The notes: a model not told the origin generated them from the letters alone. 64,000 nt of DNA from FEN-1139 sp964396375 (GCA_964396375.1 CAYNEY010000005.1:62001-126000), one strand, 5' to 3'; counted from the stretch's first letter, positions 52,952 through 62,757 are shown. Translations and numbers: made by a program.

Positions 52952-54673
52952 ATGTCTGGTCCGGCCGTCTTGGCGATGACCGCCACATCTCCCCTAACCG
53001 CCGATCAGACGGCACTATTCCAGCGCTTGCGCGCCGAGCTCGGGATGTCCCGGACGATGGTGGAGTTCCTGGTGCGACGAGGCTTCTCGGAGACCGCCAC
53101 CATTCGCCGGTTCCTTGCCCCCCGCCTCTCCGACCTCGCGGATCCGGGCTCGATGCGCGATCACGGGGTGGTGGTCGACCGACTCGCCCTCGCAGTCCGG
53201 AAACGTGAGAAAATATGCGTGTTTGGCGACTATGACTGCGACGGCATCACGTCGACCGCGATCCTGACCGAGGTGCTCCGGAGACTTGGGGCGGAGGTCA
53301 CCCCCCTGCTCGCCAACCGCTTCGAGGGGGGATACGGCCTCGGTCCCGCATCGTTGGCTAAGATCCGCGCGCTCCGCCCCCAGCTTCTCGTGACCTGCGA
53401 CTGTGGCAGCTCCGAACACGAGTCGCTCGCAGCACTGGGCACCGAAGGCCTCGATTGTGTGGTCATCGACCACCACCTGGTTCCGGACCGACCCCTGCCG
53501 GTCTTGGGCTTCCTCAACCCACACCAGGCGGGCTGCGGCTTCAGCTTCAAACACCTGGCCTCCTGTGGCCTTGCACTGCTGGTGGCAGCGGGTCTGCGCA
53601 GTGTGACCCGCGCCGACCTCGATCTCCGCGACTGGCTCGACCTGGTAGCGATCGGGACCATCGCCGACGTGGCCCGGCTCGAAGACGACAATCGCATTCT
53701 GGTCAGTGCTGGGCTACGGCTACTCGCACACCCGGCGCGACCAGGTCTGCGCGCACTCTTCGAGACCGCGCGGATCGACCTGGGATGCCCGCTCTCCGCC
53801 GAAGACATCGCGTTTCGGATCGCTCCGCGACTCAATGCCCCAGGGCGTATGCAAAGCCCGGAGCCAGCGCTCGCACTGCTGCTCGAGCAGGACCCGGAGA
53901 AGGCCCGAGAGCGGGCTCTAGAACTCGAGGGTTACCAGCAACGGCGGCGACAACAGCAAGACACGATGCTGAGCGAAGCCATCGCGGAGATCCGCGCCGA
54001 GGGGTGGGACAGCGCGCCCGGCATCGTGGTAGCGCGCTCGGGATGGAACGTCGGAGTGGTGGGTATCGTCGCCGGGCGGCTCACCGAACTCTTTGGCCGT
54101 CCGGTGGCGGTGGTCGGCTTCTCGGAGTCACTCGGCCGCGGCTCCGTGCGCGTTCCAGCGGGAGTGTCTGCACATGCGCTGCTCGCCGCAAGCGCCGACT
54201 GCTTGCTGCGTTTCGGAGGGCACGAGGCCGCGGCGGGTCTCGAAATCGCAGAAACACGGATCGCCGAGTTCCGGGCTCGCTTCGCCGCGGCATCGGCGGC
54301 GGGCCCGGTGGTGAGTGCGCTCGAGAGCTCACCTCGAACACTCGCGCTCGAGCTTCACCCCGAAGACGATCCTTTGGTGGTGGCGCGGGAGCTCGCCTTG
54401 CTCGAACCGTGCGGCCAGGGGAATCCCGCGGTCCACCTGCGGGTCACCGCCGAGGTCGGGCAAGCGCGCGATGTCCGTGGGGGACACTTGCGCCTCGAAC
54501 TCGTGCATCCCTCGGGCACGCGCTTCGTCGGATTTGGCCCCAACCTGGGAGCACGCGCCAAGGAGCTGCACGGTTCGATCACCATGACCGGCCAACTCCG
54601 CGAGAGCCGCTACGGGACAGATTGTCGCGCCGAGCTCCGAGTGCTTGGCGTCGAGGAACCTCCCCATGCCTGA
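52952..54673 (+). CDS. recJ: Single-stranded-DNA exonuclease RecJ
   Basis: 573 residues from ATG 52952 with AGGA ahead; a GTG at 52934 is possible. DHH phosphoesterase motifs: VFGDYDCDGITSTAIL, CDCGSSEHESL, VIDHHL and GTIADVARLEDDNR; DHHA1: LRFGGHEAAAGLEI; C-terminal OB fold ends the protein. One DHH-domain substitution is notable: the usual CDxGxxxxE segment reads CDCGSSEHE. RecJ degrades ssDNA 5'-3' in recombination and repair. The stop overlaps the next ATG. Confidence 0.95.
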   Translation: MSGPAVLAMTATSPLTADQTALFQRLRAELGMSRTMVEFLVRRGFSETATIRRFLAPRLSDLADPGSMRDHGVVVDRLALAVRKREKICVFGDYDCDGITSTAILTEVLRRLGAEVTPLLANRFEGGYGLGPASLAKIRALRPQLLVTCDCGSSEHESLAALGTEGLDCVVIDHHLVPDRPLPVLGFLNPHQAGCGFSFKHLASCGLALLVAAGLRSVTRADLDLRDWLDLVAIGTIADVARLEDDNRILVSAGLRLLAHPARPGLRALFETARIDLGCPLSAEDIAFRIAPRLNAPGRMQSPEPALALLLEQDPEKARERALELEGYQQRRRQQQDTMLSEAIAEIRAEGWDSAPGIVVARSGWNVGVVGIVAGRLTELFGRPVAVVGFSESLGRGSVRVPAGVSAHALLAASADCLLRFGGHEAAAGLEIAETRIAEFRARFAAASAAGPVVSALESSPRTLALELHPEDDPLVVARELALLEPCGQGNPAVHLRVTAEVGQARDVRGGHLRLELVHPSGTRFVGFGPNLGARAKELHGSITMTGQLRESRYGTDCRAELRVLGVEEPPHA

Positions 54674-55445
54674 GCCACTGATCCGCTACTCCCACGTGCA
54701 TAAGGCCTTTGGCCCGAAGGTGGTGTGCCAAGATCTCTGCCTCGACGTGATGCGCGGCGAGACCCTGACCATCGTGGGAGGCTCAGGGGTAGGCAAGAGC
54801 GTGATGCTAAAGCTCTTGATCGGCCTGCTCAAGGCGGACGCCGGCAGCATCGTCTTCGATGGCGAGGAGGTGACGAAGATGTCAGAGCGCCGGCTCTCAC
54901 GCGTCCGGCAGCGAATCGCCATGCTGTTTCAGAGTGGAGCCCTGTTCGATTCGATGTCGGTGGGTGAGAATGTCGCGTACGGCCTGCGCGAACACTACCA
55001 CGACCAGATGTCCGATCTGGCGGTGCACGAGCGGGTGGCCTGGGCCCTGCAGGCCGTGGATCTCCCGGGAATCGAAGCCATGCGACCTGCCGATCTCTCA
55101 GGCGGGATGCGCAAACGCGTTGGGTTGGCGCGGGCCATCGCGCTCCGCCCCGAGGTGGTGCTCTTCGATGAGCCAACGACCGGTCTCGATCCGATCAACA
55201 CCGCACGCGTCGGTCATCTCATCACCGGCCTGAAGGAGCGCATGAACATCACCTCGGTGGTGGTGACCCACGACATGAAGAGCGCGTTTTCCATCAGCGA
55301 TCGGGTGGCCATGGTGCATGCTGGAAGGATCATCGCCTCCGGAACCGTCGAGGAGTTTCGTTCGCTCGCCGACCCACGCGTGTCAGACTTCGTGCTTGGC
55401 CATGCGCCAGTCAAAGAAGACGTCGAGACCCTCCTTAGCACCTGA
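54666..55445 (+). CDS. mlaF: Lipid transport ATP-binding protein MlaF
   Basis: 259 residues from ATG 54666, overlapping recJ. Walker A GGSGVGKSVMLKLLIGLL, signature LSGGMRKRVGLARAIA, Walker B VVLFDEPTTGLDPI and switch VVVTHDMKS. The GSGVGKSV form and PTTGLDPINTARV are typical of MlaF. MlaF powers retrograde or anterograde phospholipid movement with MlaE and MlaD. mlaD follows after about 110-130 bases; the permease gene mlaE is missing here and may be located elsewhere, often just upstream in other genomes. Confidence 0.93.
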   Translation: MPEPLIRYSHVHKAFGPKVVCQDLCLDVMRGETLTIVGGSGVGKSVMLKLLIGLLKADAGSIVFDGEEVTKMSERRLSRVRQRIAMLFQSGALFDSMSVGENVAYGLREHYHDQMSDLAVHERVAWALQAVDLPGIEAMRPADLSGGMRKRVGLARAIALRPEVVLFDEPTTGLDPINTARVGHLITGLKERMNITSVVVTHDMKSAFSISDRVAMVHAGRIIASGTVEEFRSLADPRVSDFVLGHAPVKEDVETLLST

Positions 55446-55558
55446 ACCTTCGCTGCTTGGGAGCGAGTCCGCCGACGGCGGAGGGGTGCTCGTCGAACTG
55501 TCCGCGCACCTCCCACATCGGCCCCATAGCCGAGATGAAATCCTTCCCCTGATGCGCA

Positions 55559-56746
55559 ATGCTTCGGCCCGAGTGGATGTTCGACTCACGGGAAATCAAG
55601 GTTGGTGCGTTCGTCCTGGCTGGGCTCTGCCTGATCGGGCTCGTCATCTTTCTGATCGGGGACGAGCGCCAGATGTTCTCGAAGAAGATACCGTACGAGA
55701 TCGTGTTCGATGACGTGCAAGGCCTGAAGCGTGGCTCTACGGTGAGAATGGGAGGGATCGACGTGGGTTCGGTCTCGCACGTTGGGTACAGCGCCGATCA
55801 CCGAGACGCACGGCTGTACGTTTCTTTGCAGATCGTAGAGACCGAGGCGCGGCGGATCCGTGAGGACAGCCGCGCCCGGATCCAAGACAAAGGGTTGCTC
55901 GGCGACAAGATGATCACCTTGCTGCCCGGCAATCCGGAGCTTCCCCCGCTCCCCTCGGGCGGCCGGATCCCCGCCGAGAAGGATCCGAAGGATCTGGGCG
56001 CCGCACTCCACAAGGTTGGTGAACTCGCCACCAAAGCCGAGAACGTCCTCGCCAATCTCGAGATCACCACCACCATGTTGGCCGACGAGGAGCTGGTAAA
56101 CGACCTCAAGTCGAGCGCACGCTCCTTGAGCCGCATCCTCTCCGCCGCTGACTCCGGCCCAGGATACGTGGCAAAGCTCCTCTCCGATCCGAATGAGGCG
56201 ACGAGGCTCTCGCAGACCGTCGCCAACCTGGAGCAGGCGTCCGCGGGAATCGGGACCACGCTCGGGCGCGTCGATCGGATCGCCGAGCGCGTGGAGCAAG
56301 GTCCCGGACTCGTACACAGCATTGTGTTCGACGAGGCAGGCGCCAACTCGGTCGCTCAAATCGGCGCCGCCGCCGAGGAGCTACGCGAGATGCTCGCAGC
56401 GATAGAGAGCGGGCAGGGTCTGGCGCATTCGCTGGTGTACGGAGACGAGCAGACTGCCAACTTGATCCGCGATCTGAACCAGATCGTGGCTGATGCCCAG
56501 GCCATCGTCGCCGGTGTTCGCTCGGGCAAGGGCACCCTCGGGGCGTTGCTCGTCGATCCCTCGGTCTACGAGGATCTCAAGGTCATCCTCGGCAACGTGG
56601 AGCGGAACCGGGCGCTGCGCGCCTTGGTCCGCTACTCCGTCAAACAGTCGGACGGGGCACGCGTGGTGGAGGTCAAGGATCCGGCCACGAGTCCCACGGA
56701 GGCGTCCACACCCACCCCACCGATCGACCAGAAGGCCCAACCATAG
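55559..56746 (+). CDS. mlaD: MlaD/MCE domain lipid-transport protein
   Basis: 395 residues (an ATG at 55577 would trim six). One N-terminal TM helix (VGAFVLAGLCLIGLVIFLIG) is followed by the MCE domain: YEIVFDDVQGLKRGSTVRMGGIDVGSV, then DKGLLGDKMITLLPGN. The remaining 230 residues are helical, as in longer MCE proteins that form tunnels (PqiB/YebT-like or Mce), with repeated ...GPGYVAKLLSDPNEA, GPGLVHSIVFDEAGA, GQGLAHSLVYGDEQ, GKGTLGALLVDPSVY modules. These four GxG-containing modules resemble repeats. It presumably binds lipids in the periplasm for MlaF. Confidence 0.9.
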   Translation: MLRPEWMFDSREIKVGAFVLAGLCLIGLVIFLIGDERQMFSKKIPYEIVFDDVQGLKRGSTVRMGGIDVGSVSHVGYSADHRDARLYVSLQIVETEARRIREDSRARIQDKGLLGDKMITLLPGNPELPPLPSGGRIPAEKDPKDLGAALHKVGELATKAENVLANLEITTTMLADEELVNDLKSSARSLSRILSAADSGPGYVAKLLSDPNEATRLSQTVANLEQASAGIGTTLGRVDRIAERVEQGPGLVHSIVFDEAGANSVAQIGAAAEELREMLAAIESGQGLAHSLVYGDEQTANLIRDLNQIVADAQAIVAGVRSGKGTLGALLVDPSVYEDLKVILGNVERNRALRALVRYSVKQSDGARVVEVKDPATSPTEASTPTPPIDQKAQP

Positions 56747-56786
56747 CTCGCATCTTCCGCGAGGCGTGCCTATACTCGCGATCCGC

Positions 56787-59700
56787 ATGCGCGTCACCGA
56801 CCGAATCCTCAAGGTCCTCGGGCTCCTCGGCATCTTTGGTCTCGCATCCTTCTTCGCGGTCCGCCATGGCACCGGAGGGCTCTGGCGCGGACTCGAGATC
56901 GCCCATGCCGTTACGGCCCCGGAGCAGAGCCGCTCCCCCTATGATCTGACACGCCTTCAGGCGGTGAACGCGACCTTGACCGCCATCCGCGACAAGTACG
57001 TCGATCCCCAGCGGATCCGCCCGCGGCAGATGTTCCTGTCAGCCCTCGACGAGGTTCAGAAGGACGTCGCGCAGGTGATCGTGCTGCATGAGGAGAAGTC
57101 TCCGCGTGTGCAAGTCCGGATCGAGACCGAAACTCGAGATTTCCGCGTCGACAACATCCAGGGGATTTGGGACGTCCCGGCGCGGTTGCGCGAGGTTTTC
57201 GCCTTCCTGCAAGACCACCTGAAGAAGGACCAAGAGCTCGATCTGCGTGAGGTGGAGTACGCTGCCTGCAACGGGATGCTGCGCACCCTCGATCCGCACA
57301 GTGTGTTCTTGAGCCCGGAGGCCTATCGAGACATGAACCTCTCGACCTCCGGTCATTTCGGGGGTCTCGGTATCGTCATTTCGCTGCGCGACCAGCAGCT
57401 CACGGTCATGAAGCCGATGCCCGACACCCCGGCGGGGCGGGCTGGACTCAAGCGCTTCGATCGGATCACCAAGATCAACAACGAGTCTACCCTCAACATG
57501 CCGCTGGACGACGCGGTGGCGCGCCTCCGCGGCCAAGCGGGTTCACGGGTCACGGTCTGGGTGCATCGTGACGGCACCGAGGGCTGGACCGGATCCCGCC
57601 CCTTCGAGTTGGTACGCGAGGAGATTCGAATCCGCTCGGTGGACTCCCGGTTACTCCGGGAGAACATCGGCTACCTACGGATCCGCCAATTCCAGGCCAC
57701 CACCGCAGACGAGTTGAATCAGGCCCTCACGTCCCTCGCCCAGGAGTCACCAGTTGCCGGCTTGGTGCTCGACCTACGGGGTAACCCCGGTGGGTTGCTG
57801 GAGCAGGCAGCACGAGTCGCCGACGCGTTCGTGAGCGAAGGGGTGTTGGTCTCGACCGTCGGTGGACACGAGGGTCGTGAAGAGAAGCGCGCGACGCGAA
57901 AGGGCAACGAACCCAAGTACCCCATCGTGGTCTTGGTGAACGGCGCCTCGGCGAGCGCAAGCGAGATCGTGGCCGGCTCACTCAAGCAACTGGGCAGGGT
58001 GGTGGTGGTCGGACAGCCCACCTTTGGCAAGGGCACCGTTCAGATCGTCGATCCGAAGCTGACCCCGGAAGGTGCCGCTCTCAAGCTGACCATCGCCAAG
58101 TACTTGACCGCCGGCGATATCTCGATCCAGGGAACCGGGGTGATCCCGCATATCCTGCTGGATCCGATGACGGTCGATCCCCTCGAGATCGACCTGTTCC
58201 GCAACGAGGGTCTGATGCGTGAGCAGGATCTCTCGAAGAGCCTGGAAGGGATCGGTCAGCGCGCCAACGAGAAACCCATCACCACCCTTCGCTATCGGAT
58301 AACCCCTGAGCAGCGCCAGCACCTGCGTGAGCTGGAGGGAGACGTGGACGACGAGCTGATCAGCGTCGATACCCCGATCGAGTTCGCCCGGGCCCTAGCC
58401 CGCGCCCTCGGCGCTCCCTCGACCCCCTTGAGTGCCGTGCAGCCCTTCCTCGACAAGGCGCAGAGCGCCGAGCTCTTGGCGATCAGCTCCGATCTGCGAA
58501 AACTCGGGATCGATTTCAGCCCACCGCCGACCGACACCACCTCCACCCTGCGCGACACTGAGTTCATCACCACGGTGCGCACCGACCATCCAGAGCGCTC
58601 AGCGCTGGCTGGTGAACCACTCGGACTCGAGGTCACGGTCGAGAACCGTGGGAGCGTGCCCGTGTATCAGCTGCGCGCGACCACCAAGAGCGACAATCCG
58701 TATCTCGACGAGAAGGAGCTGGTGTTCGGGCGGGTCGATCCCAAGGCACGGGTGGTGGCCCGCGTACCGCTCGGGTGGTGCGAAACCGAAGGAGACCGAA
58801 CCCCCAGCATCAAGCCTCGCGCCACCAATGAGAAGAAGGTGTGCAAGATCCCTCTGGATGCGGTGAGCCGTGAGGACATGGTGACGGTGAAGTTCGCAGC
58901 CGAGCGGAGCGCAGCACCCAAGGATGCCTCCCTCAAGATCGCGGTCCAGAGTCTGCCCCGACCGATTTTCTCCTACGCCTATCAGCTCGTGGACAACCGT
59001 CCAGGCAACGGGGACGGGAAGCTCCAGCGTGGGGAAGGTGCCACACTCTACCTCACGGTCAAGAACACGGGGACCGGGCGCTCCTACGAGACCCAAGCCA
59101 ATCTCCGCAATCTCACCGGGGACGGGCTCTTGCTGCACGCCGGTCGCTTCGACATCTCATCGATGGAGCCAGGCAGTGAACGCCACGTCGCATTCACCTT
59201 TGACGTCCTCGACTCGCTGCGCAACGAGGACGCACGCGTCGAGCTCAGCGTCGTCGACCGTGACCTCCGCGTGATCTCCAACGAGAAGATCCCACTTCCA
59301 ATCACCAGTACTCCCCTCACGATCTCGCCACTTTCGGGGTTGGCTACGCTCGCCGAGGCCACACGCGTACACGCCGGGCCCGATCCGATGAGCGCCGTGA
59401 TCGGACAGATCGAAGCCGGCTCGACCGTGGAGCAGCTGGGTCGCCTCGGTGACTTCACAAAAGTGCGCCTGGAAGAGAAGCGCTTCGCGTGGGTTCCAAC
59501 CCCTCTGCTTGGCCCGAGTTCTGCACCCACCGCCAGCCCCCGCTTCGTCCCAGTGCTGCGCCGCTCACCACCACTCATCGAGGTGGAGCCAACCGCGCTC
59601 AGTACTCGTGAGCCGCGGATCACCCTTCGTGGACGCGCCACGGACGCCGACCGGGTCGCCGACGCGTTCATCTTCGTCGGCAATCGCAAGGTCTTCTACC

Positions 59701-59924
59701 AGGCGAATCCGGTTTCGTCTGCCAACACGCGCTCTCTGCCGTTCGAGGCTACCGCCGAGCTCATGCCCGGTGTCAACGTGATCACTATCGTGGCCCGTGA
59801 GAACGCGGACACGGCATCAAGGGTCACCCTGGTCGTTCGGCGTGATGGCCCGAACGGAGAGCCGCTGCCCACCAAGAAGAGCGAGCTCTTCGGCGAAGAC
59901 TGGGAGTTCGGGAGTGAACCATGA
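56787..59924 (+). CDS. S41 C-terminal processing peptidase with long C-terminal extension
   Basis: 1045 residues from ATG 56787. An N-terminal TM helix (VLGLLGIFGLASFFAV) anchors it. PDZ domain: GLGIVISLRDQQLTVMKPMPDTPAGRAGLK. Protease core: NIGYLRIRQFQ, VLDLRGNPGGLLEQAARVADAF, catalytic Ser in NGASASASEIVAG and Lys in TFGKGTVQI. After about residue 480 come roughly 560 extra residues: a beta-rich CARDB-like domain pair, an SH3-like segment (TRVHAGPDPMSAVIGQIEAGSTVEQLG), and a C-terminal Ig-like region. The tail is unusual for Ctp proteases and probably binds peptidoglycan or substrate. It overlaps pdxJ by 4 bases. Confidence 0.9.
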   Translation: MRVTDRILKVLGLLGIFGLASFFAVRHGTGGLWRGLEIAHAVTAPEQSRSPYDLTRLQAVNATLTAIRDKYVDPQRIRPRQMFLSALDEVQKDVAQVIVLHEEKSPRVQVRIETETRDFRVDNIQGIWDVPARLREVFAFLQDHLKKDQELDLREVEYAACNGMLRTLDPHSVFLSPEAYRDMNLSTSGHFGGLGIVISLRDQQLTVMKPMPDTPAGRAGLKRFDRITKINNESTLNMPLDDAVARLRGQAGSRVTVWVHRDGTEGWTGSRPFELVREEIRIRSVDSRLLRENIGYLRIRQFQATTADELNQALTSLAQESPVAGLVLDLRGNPGGLLEQAARVADAFVSEGVLVSTVGGHEGREEKRATRKGNEPKYPIVVLVNGASASASEIVAGSLKQLGRVVVVGQPTFGKGTVQIVDPKLTPEGAALKLTIAKYLTAGDISIQGTGVIPHILLDPMTVDPLEIDLFRNEGLMREQDLSKSLEGIGQRANEKPITTLRYRITPEQRQHLRELEGDVDDELISVDTPIEFARALARALGAPSTPLSAVQPFLDKAQSAELLAISSDLRKLGIDFSPPPTDTTSTLRDTEFITTVRTDHPERSALAGEPLGLEVTVENRGSVPVYQLRATTKSDNPYLDEKELVFGRVDPKARVVARVPLGWCETEGDRTPSIKPRATNEKKVCKIPLDAVSREDMVTVKFAAERSAAPKDASLKIAVQSLPRPIFSYAYQLVDNRPGNGDGKLQRGEGATLYLTVKNTGTGRSYETQANLRNLTGDGLLLHAGRFDISSMEPGSERHVAFTFDVLDSLRNEDARVELSVVDRDLRVISNEKIPLPITSTPLTISPLSGLATLAEATRVHAGPDPMSAVIGQIEAGSTVEQLGRLGDFTKVRLEEKRFAWVPTPLLGPSSAPTASPRFVPVLRRSPPLIEVEPTALSTREPRITLRGRATDADRVADAFIFVGNRKVFYQANPVSSANTRSLPFEATAELMPGVNVITIVARENADTASRVTLVVRRDGPNGEPLPTKKSELFGEDWEFGSEP

Positions 59925-60706
59925 ACCCTGCACCAGGGCGGATACGCTTTCATGTCAACATCGACCACGTGGCCACGCTGCGCAATGCGCGCGGAACCAC
60001 TTATCCCGACCCGGCCGAGCACGCCTGCCTGTGTGAACACGCGGGAGTGGACGGGATCACCGCACACTTGCGAGAGGACCGGCGGCACATCAACGACGCC
60101 GATCTGAACGCGCTGCGGCAGCGCGTTCACACCCTGCTCAATCTGGAGATGGCGGCCACCCATGAGATGATCACCATCGCGGAGCGCGTCCACCCGGACG
60201 CCATCACCTTGGTCCCGGAGCGCCGCGAGGAACGCACCACCGAGGGTGGCCTGGACGTTCGCGGACATCAGGCGATGATTCGCACGGTGGCCGAAATGGC
60301 CAAACGCGCCAAGATCCGCCTGAGCCTGTTCATCGCCCCCGACCCCGAACAGGTTCGAGCCGCGGTCGACGTGGGCGCGGTGCAGGTGGAGTTTCATACT
60401 GGTTTCTTCTGCCACGCAACGGGACAGGACCGAGCGAGGGAACTTGGGGCCATCGCCAACGCCGGCGAACTCGGACGAAGTCTGGGCTTGGCAATCGCCG
60501 CCGGTCACGGCTTGACCCAGGCCAATCTGGTCGACATCGTGGCCATCCCAACCGTCGAAGAGCTCAACATCGGTCATGCGGTGATCGCCGACTCGGTCAT
60601 GGTCGGTCTTCCGGCAGCGATTGCCGGCTACCGGGCGGCCATCGCCCGCGGCCTCGATCTGCGCAGAGGCAGCCCCTCAGCCGTTCTCGCGGGACACAAG
60701 ACCTAA
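59921..60706 (+). CDS. pdxJ: Pyridoxine 5'-phosphate synthase PdxJ
   Basis: 261 residues. FHVNIDHVATLRNARGTTYPDPAEHACLCEHAGVDGITAHLREDRRHI is the family opening, and LEMAATHEM, PERREERTTEGGLDV, EFHTGFF and AAGHGLT follow. PdxJ joins 1-deoxyxylulose 5-phosphate and the PdxA product to make pyridoxine 5'-phosphate. The gene starts within the last codons of the S41 protease gene. A terminator overlaps the stop. Confidence 0.96.
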   Translation: MNPAPGRIRFHVNIDHVATLRNARGTTYPDPAEHACLCEHAGVDGITAHLREDRRHINDADLNALRQRVHTLLNLEMAATHEMITIAERVHPDAITLVPERREERTTEGGLDVRGHQAMIRTVAEMAKRAKIRLSLFIAPDPEQVRAAVDVGAVQVEFHTGFFCHATGQDRARELGAIANAGELGRSLGLAIAAGHGLTQANLVDIVAIPTVEELNIGHAVIADSVMVGLPAAIAGYRAAIARGLDLRRGSPSAVLAGHKT

Positions 60707-60732
60707 AAACCCGGGATAAGAGCCGGGGTTTT
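60705..60732 (+). terminator. Intrinsic terminator after pdxJ
   Basis: AAAAACCCGG ... CCGGGGTTTT hairpin with one bulge and a loop of about eight bases, followed by the T-run. The stem includes the pdxJ stop codon. It separates pdxJ from acpS. Confidence 0.7.
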
Positions 60733-60765
60733 GCGTTTGCCGCCAAAGTTTGCGATCCTGTTTGG

Positions 60766-61152
60766 GTGATCGTGGGTATTGGCATCGATGTGGTTGCGAC
60801 CGGACGCCTCCAAGGGGCACTCGCCCGCTTCGGTGAGCGCTTCGCCGAGCGGCTCCTGGCTCCCGAAGAGCTGCTCGAATATCGGATGCGTGGGGCCCTC
60901 GCGCTCGAGTATTTGGCGGGGCGCTTCGCGGTGAAGGAGGCAGGCTTGAAGGCTCTTGCGGTGCCTCGACACGCCGGCTGGCACGAACTCATCACGACCA
61001 GTGGCGAACGTGGCGAGCCGACGCTCAGCTTGAAAGGACGCTGTGCCGTTGCCGCACGTGAACGCGGTGTCGAGCGCCCATGGGTCAGCTTGTCGCACGA
61101 CGCGGGTGTCGCCGTGGCGGTAGTGGTGCTGGAGGCCACGCGAGTGCCATGA
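60766..61152 (+). CDS. acpS: Holo-[acyl-carrier-protein] synthase
   Basis: 128 residues from GTG 60766. VGIGIDVV holds the conserved Asp, and LEYLAGRFAVKEAGLKAL the FAxKEA motif with its Glu; WVSLSHDAGVAVAVVV ends the protein. It transfers phosphopantetheine from CoA to acyl carrier protein. It overlaps nnrDE by 4 bases, the usual neighbour pair in many bacteria. Confidence 0.95.
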   Translation: MIVGIGIDVVATGRLQGALARFGERFAERLLAPEELLEYRMRGALALEYLAGRFAVKEAGLKALAVPRHAGWHELITTSGERGEPTLSLKGRCAVAARERGVERPWVSLSHDAGVAVAVVVLEATRVP

Positions 61153-62735
61153 GGTCGATTCTGACGGCGCGAGCCTCTCGAGAACTGGACCAGGCTGCGG
61201 TCAGTGTCACCGGACTCTCTACCTTGGTACTGATGGAGAATGCGGGTCGCGGTGCGGCGGAGCTCGCGCGATCCGAGTTCGACTGCAAGAGGGTGCTGGT
61301 GACGGTAGGTCTCGGCAACAACGGCGGTGACGGCTTGGTACTGGCCCGCCACCTGATGCTCGGCGGTCACGAGGTCGAAGTCTTCGTGGTCGGCGACGCA
61401 CAAAGGATCGGCGGTGACGCCCGCCAGATGCGCGAGGCCTTCGTCGCGCTCGGTGGCAGACTCGACATAATTGACGGTCCGGCGGGGCTCGCCAGGTTCG
61501 AAGAGGCACTCAGGCGAGCTACCCTGCTGGTGGATGGACTGTTCGGCACTGGCCTCTCACGGCCCATCGAGGGATGGACCGCCGAGGTGATCCGCCTCGT
61601 CAACGAATCCTCCTGCCCAGTCTTGGCTTTGGATTTGCCTTCTGGCTTGGACAGCGATCAGGGACGAATCTATGGTCTATGCGTCCGCGCCACCGCCACC
61701 GTCAGTTTCGCGCACCCAAAGCCTGCGCATTTCACCAGCATCGGTGTGGAGTACAGTGGTCGACTCTTCGTAACCTCGATCGGGATCAGCGGCTCGATGA
61801 CCGCTTTGGTCGAGCCGAGCGCGCGCTGGTTCGAGGCGAGCGATGCCCGTGCTCACCTCGGGACACGCTCTTTGTGTTTGCACAAAGGGCGCGCGGGTCG
61901 GGTGATGGTGATGGCGGGAGCTCGGGGGACGAGCGGAGCCGGCTTGCTGGCGGCGCGCGGTGCGCTCCGCGCCGGCGCCGGGTTGGTAACACACGTGGGA
62001 ACCCGAGAGGCAATCTCCGAACTCGAGCCGCGCGTACTCGAGTCGATGACAGCAGTCCTCGACGAGCATCGGTTGGCTGAGCACCTGCTCGAACAAGTGT
62101 GCCGTGCCCAGTCGGTGATCGTTGGGCCGGGGCTCGGCCTCTCGGAAACGGCACGGTTGATCTGCCGAACCCTGGCCAAGAGCGCCCGCGCGAGTGTGGT
62201 CTTGGACGCAGATGCCATCACCCTGCTCGCCGAACAACCAAAGCTATTCGAGAGCGCGGCGGGGCCACGGGTCCTGCTTCCCCACCCAGTCGAGATGGCG
62301 CGACTGCTCGGGATCGACGCCGAGGAGGTCGTGCGGACACCCTTGGAAACCACACGTCGCGCCGTCGAGCTGACAGAAGCCACCGTGGTGTTGAAGGGGC
62401 CGTACAGCGTGGTCGGCAGTCCTGGTCGACCACTCTTCGTCGCCGGTGGTCCGTGCCCCCTGCTCGCCGTGGGCGGCTCCGGCGACGTCCTGTCGGGTAT
62501 CGTCGCCGCGCTTCTGGTCGACCATCCTCCGCTCGAGGCAGCCCTGCTGGGTGTCATCGTCCACAACCGGACGGGCGCGATTCATCGCGGCCTCACCGGC
62601 ACCGATCGGGGGATGCTCGCCCATGAGCTCGCGGACCACGTTCCCGGCGCCTTTGCCAGCTTGGCCGAGGGAGGGAAGCGCGATGACAGTTTGGCAGCCT
62701 CCTCGAGTCCGCTGGCCGCACATCGGCCCCAATAA
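61149..62735 (+). CDS. nnrDE: Bifunctional NAD(P)H-hydrate epimerase / ADP-dependent dehydratase
   Basis: 528 residues. The N-terminal YjeF-type epimerase (residues 1-215) has LMENAGRGAAELA, GLGNNGGDGLVLARHL, DGLFGTGLSRPI and ALDLPSGLDSDQG. The C-terminal dehydratase (CARKD-type, residues 240-515) has MAGARGTSGAGLLAARGALRAGAGLV, GPGLGLSETARL and the end motif GGSGDVLSGIVAALLV. The enzyme repairs hydrated NADH and NADPH. Coupled with acpS by an ATGA-like junction. Confidence 0.95.
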   Translation: MRSILTARASRELDQAAVSVTGLSTLVLMENAGRGAAELARSEFDCKRVLVTVGLGNNGGDGLVLARHLMLGGHEVEVFVVGDAQRIGGDARQMREAFVALGGRLDIIDGPAGLARFEEALRRATLLVDGLFGTGLSRPIEGWTAEVIRLVNESSCPVLALDLPSGLDSDQGRIYGLCVRATATVSFAHPKPAHFTSIGVEYSGRLFVTSIGISGSMTALVEPSARWFEASDARAHLGTRSLCLHKGRAGRVMVMAGARGTSGAGLLAARGALRAGAGLVTHVGTREAISELEPRVLESMTAVLDEHRLAEHLLEQVCRAQSVIVGPGLGLSETARLICRTLAKSARASVVLDADAITLLAEQPKLFESAAGPRVLLPHPVEMARLLGIDAEEVVRTPLETTRRAVELTEATVVLKGPYSVVGSPGRPLFVAGGPCPLLAVGGSGDVLSGIVAALLVDHPPLEAALLGVIVHNRTGAIHRGLTGTDRGMLAHELADHVPGAFASLAEGGKRDDSLAASSSPLAAHRPQ

Positions 62736-62757
62736 ACCTGCGGCGTTACGGGTTTTT
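62734..62757 (+). terminator. Intrinsic terminator after nnrDE
   Basis: Stem AAACCTG / CGGGTTT (one G:U pair), loop CGGCGTTA, then a run of five T. It overlaps the nnrDE stop codon. Confidence 0.7.
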
